NCBI GenBank assembly: GCA_024196135.1
Contig: JAMQCK010000300.1
Location: 1 to 29,969 of the forward strand
From: Pleurotus ostreatus/Saccharomyces cerevisiae fusant
Taxonomy: Eukaryota > Opisthokonta
Direction: 5' to 3'
Length of the DNA stretch: 29,969 nt
The position numbers and the translations under genes were made by a program. Under the pieces are notes generated by a model. The model did not search any database. It had not been told where the DNA came from and saw nothing but the letters and a program-made list of their open reading frames with translations. Below, one piece after another: positions 29,731 to 29,969 of the stretch; position 1 is the stretch's first letter; each line of letters starts with the position of its first letter.

Positions 29731-29969
29731 TCAGGAGGAGAGAGGGATGGTCTCGACGACGGTGTCGACGGCGCAGGGGCACGAATCGACAAGGACTAAG
29801 AGGTTGTGCACGACTAGTCCCCAAGACAAATGACCAAGTTAGCATTCAGTAAGTAGGTAGTAGGTAGAGGCGCACCTAGTCCCCAAGACAAATGACCAAG
29901 AGGTCGAGATGGGGAACTAGGGCGCTGGCGGCTTGCTTATAAGTAAAAGTGTCCGTGGGATCCAATGGT
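29731..29969 (-). CDS. Possible last exons of a gene entering from the right (partial)
   Basis: On the minus strand, a 62-nt intron-like piece (29875-29814) has a GTGCGC donor, a GCTAAC branch point and a CTAG acceptor. Joining its flanks in one frame gives LGHLSWGLVVHNLLVLVD, then SCPCAVDTVVETIPLSS and a stop at 29733-29731. The 5' part runs out of the window, and a stop codon just upstream (about 29940) would require another intron there. I recognise no family. The alternative is that this is non-coding repeat DNA. Confidence 0.25.
29814..29900. repeat. 25-bp perfect direct repeat, period 62
   Basis: The same 25 bases occur at 29814-29838 and 29876-29900 with no mismatch. Read on the minus strand each copy ends in CTAG. 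The upstream copy is followed by GTGCGC and the downstream copy is preceded by GCTAAC. Confidence 0.85.

Overview
The window is nuclear DNA of a filamentous basidiomycete, most likely an Agaricomycete and plausibly a wood-decay polypore (the last point is inference). Genes are cut by many introns of about 44-63 nt, mostly with GTRNGT-type donors and CTNAC-like branch points. The gene content also fits: a fungal phytochrome, a G1 acid peptidase, a MYND-finger protein, an F-box fragment, a multi-pass membrane protein with a glycosylated loop, and a small cysteine-rich secreted protein. All exon models below were built by hand from splice signals and reading-frame continuity. All close in frame except where noted.

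Layout, left to right: a non-coding left edge with a direct repeat (1-787); translation initiation factor eIF4B (+, 788-2729); a LYC1-like GNAT acetyltransferase (-, 2955-4213); a shortened F-box gene (+, 4490-5105); a secreted eqolisin (G1) peptidase with a clear TATA box (+, 5606-6554); a complete fungal phytochrome hybrid histidine kinase with about 18 exons (-, 7055-12748); the exon-junction-complex protein Mago nashi (-, 13647-14625); a membrane protein of unknown function (+, 15108-17526); a 2,072-residue FG nucleoporin of the Nup159/Nup214 family (-, 17726-24354); an SH3 protein of the Lsb1/Pin3/Csh3 type (+, 24586-25566); a duplicated promoter with a gutted gene copy, followed by the intact secreted cysteine-rich gene (25941-27075); a MYND protein (-, 27148-28977); and a right edge that may hold the last exons of a gene running in from outside.

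The genes do not form one pathway. Several are housekeeping genes of mRNA metabolism: eIF4B (translation), Mago (splicing mark and mRNA fate) and Nup159/214 (mRNA export at the cytoplasmic face of the pore). Interspersed are environment-facing genes: red/far-red light sensing, acid proteolysis and a small secreted protein. Divergent pairs share short promoters (LYC1/F-box 276 bp, mago/membrane protein 482 bp, Nup159/SH3 231 bp). Convergent pairs have stop codons 72-500 bp apart.

Points most worth attention: very small exons in three genes (4 coding nt in eIF4B, 6 nt in mago, a predicted 11 nt in the phytochrome); a tandem duplication that left one intact secreted-protein gene and one internally deleted remnant; and, at both ends of the window, 25-bp direct repeats whose spacing and AG/GT borders look like introns born by local duplication.
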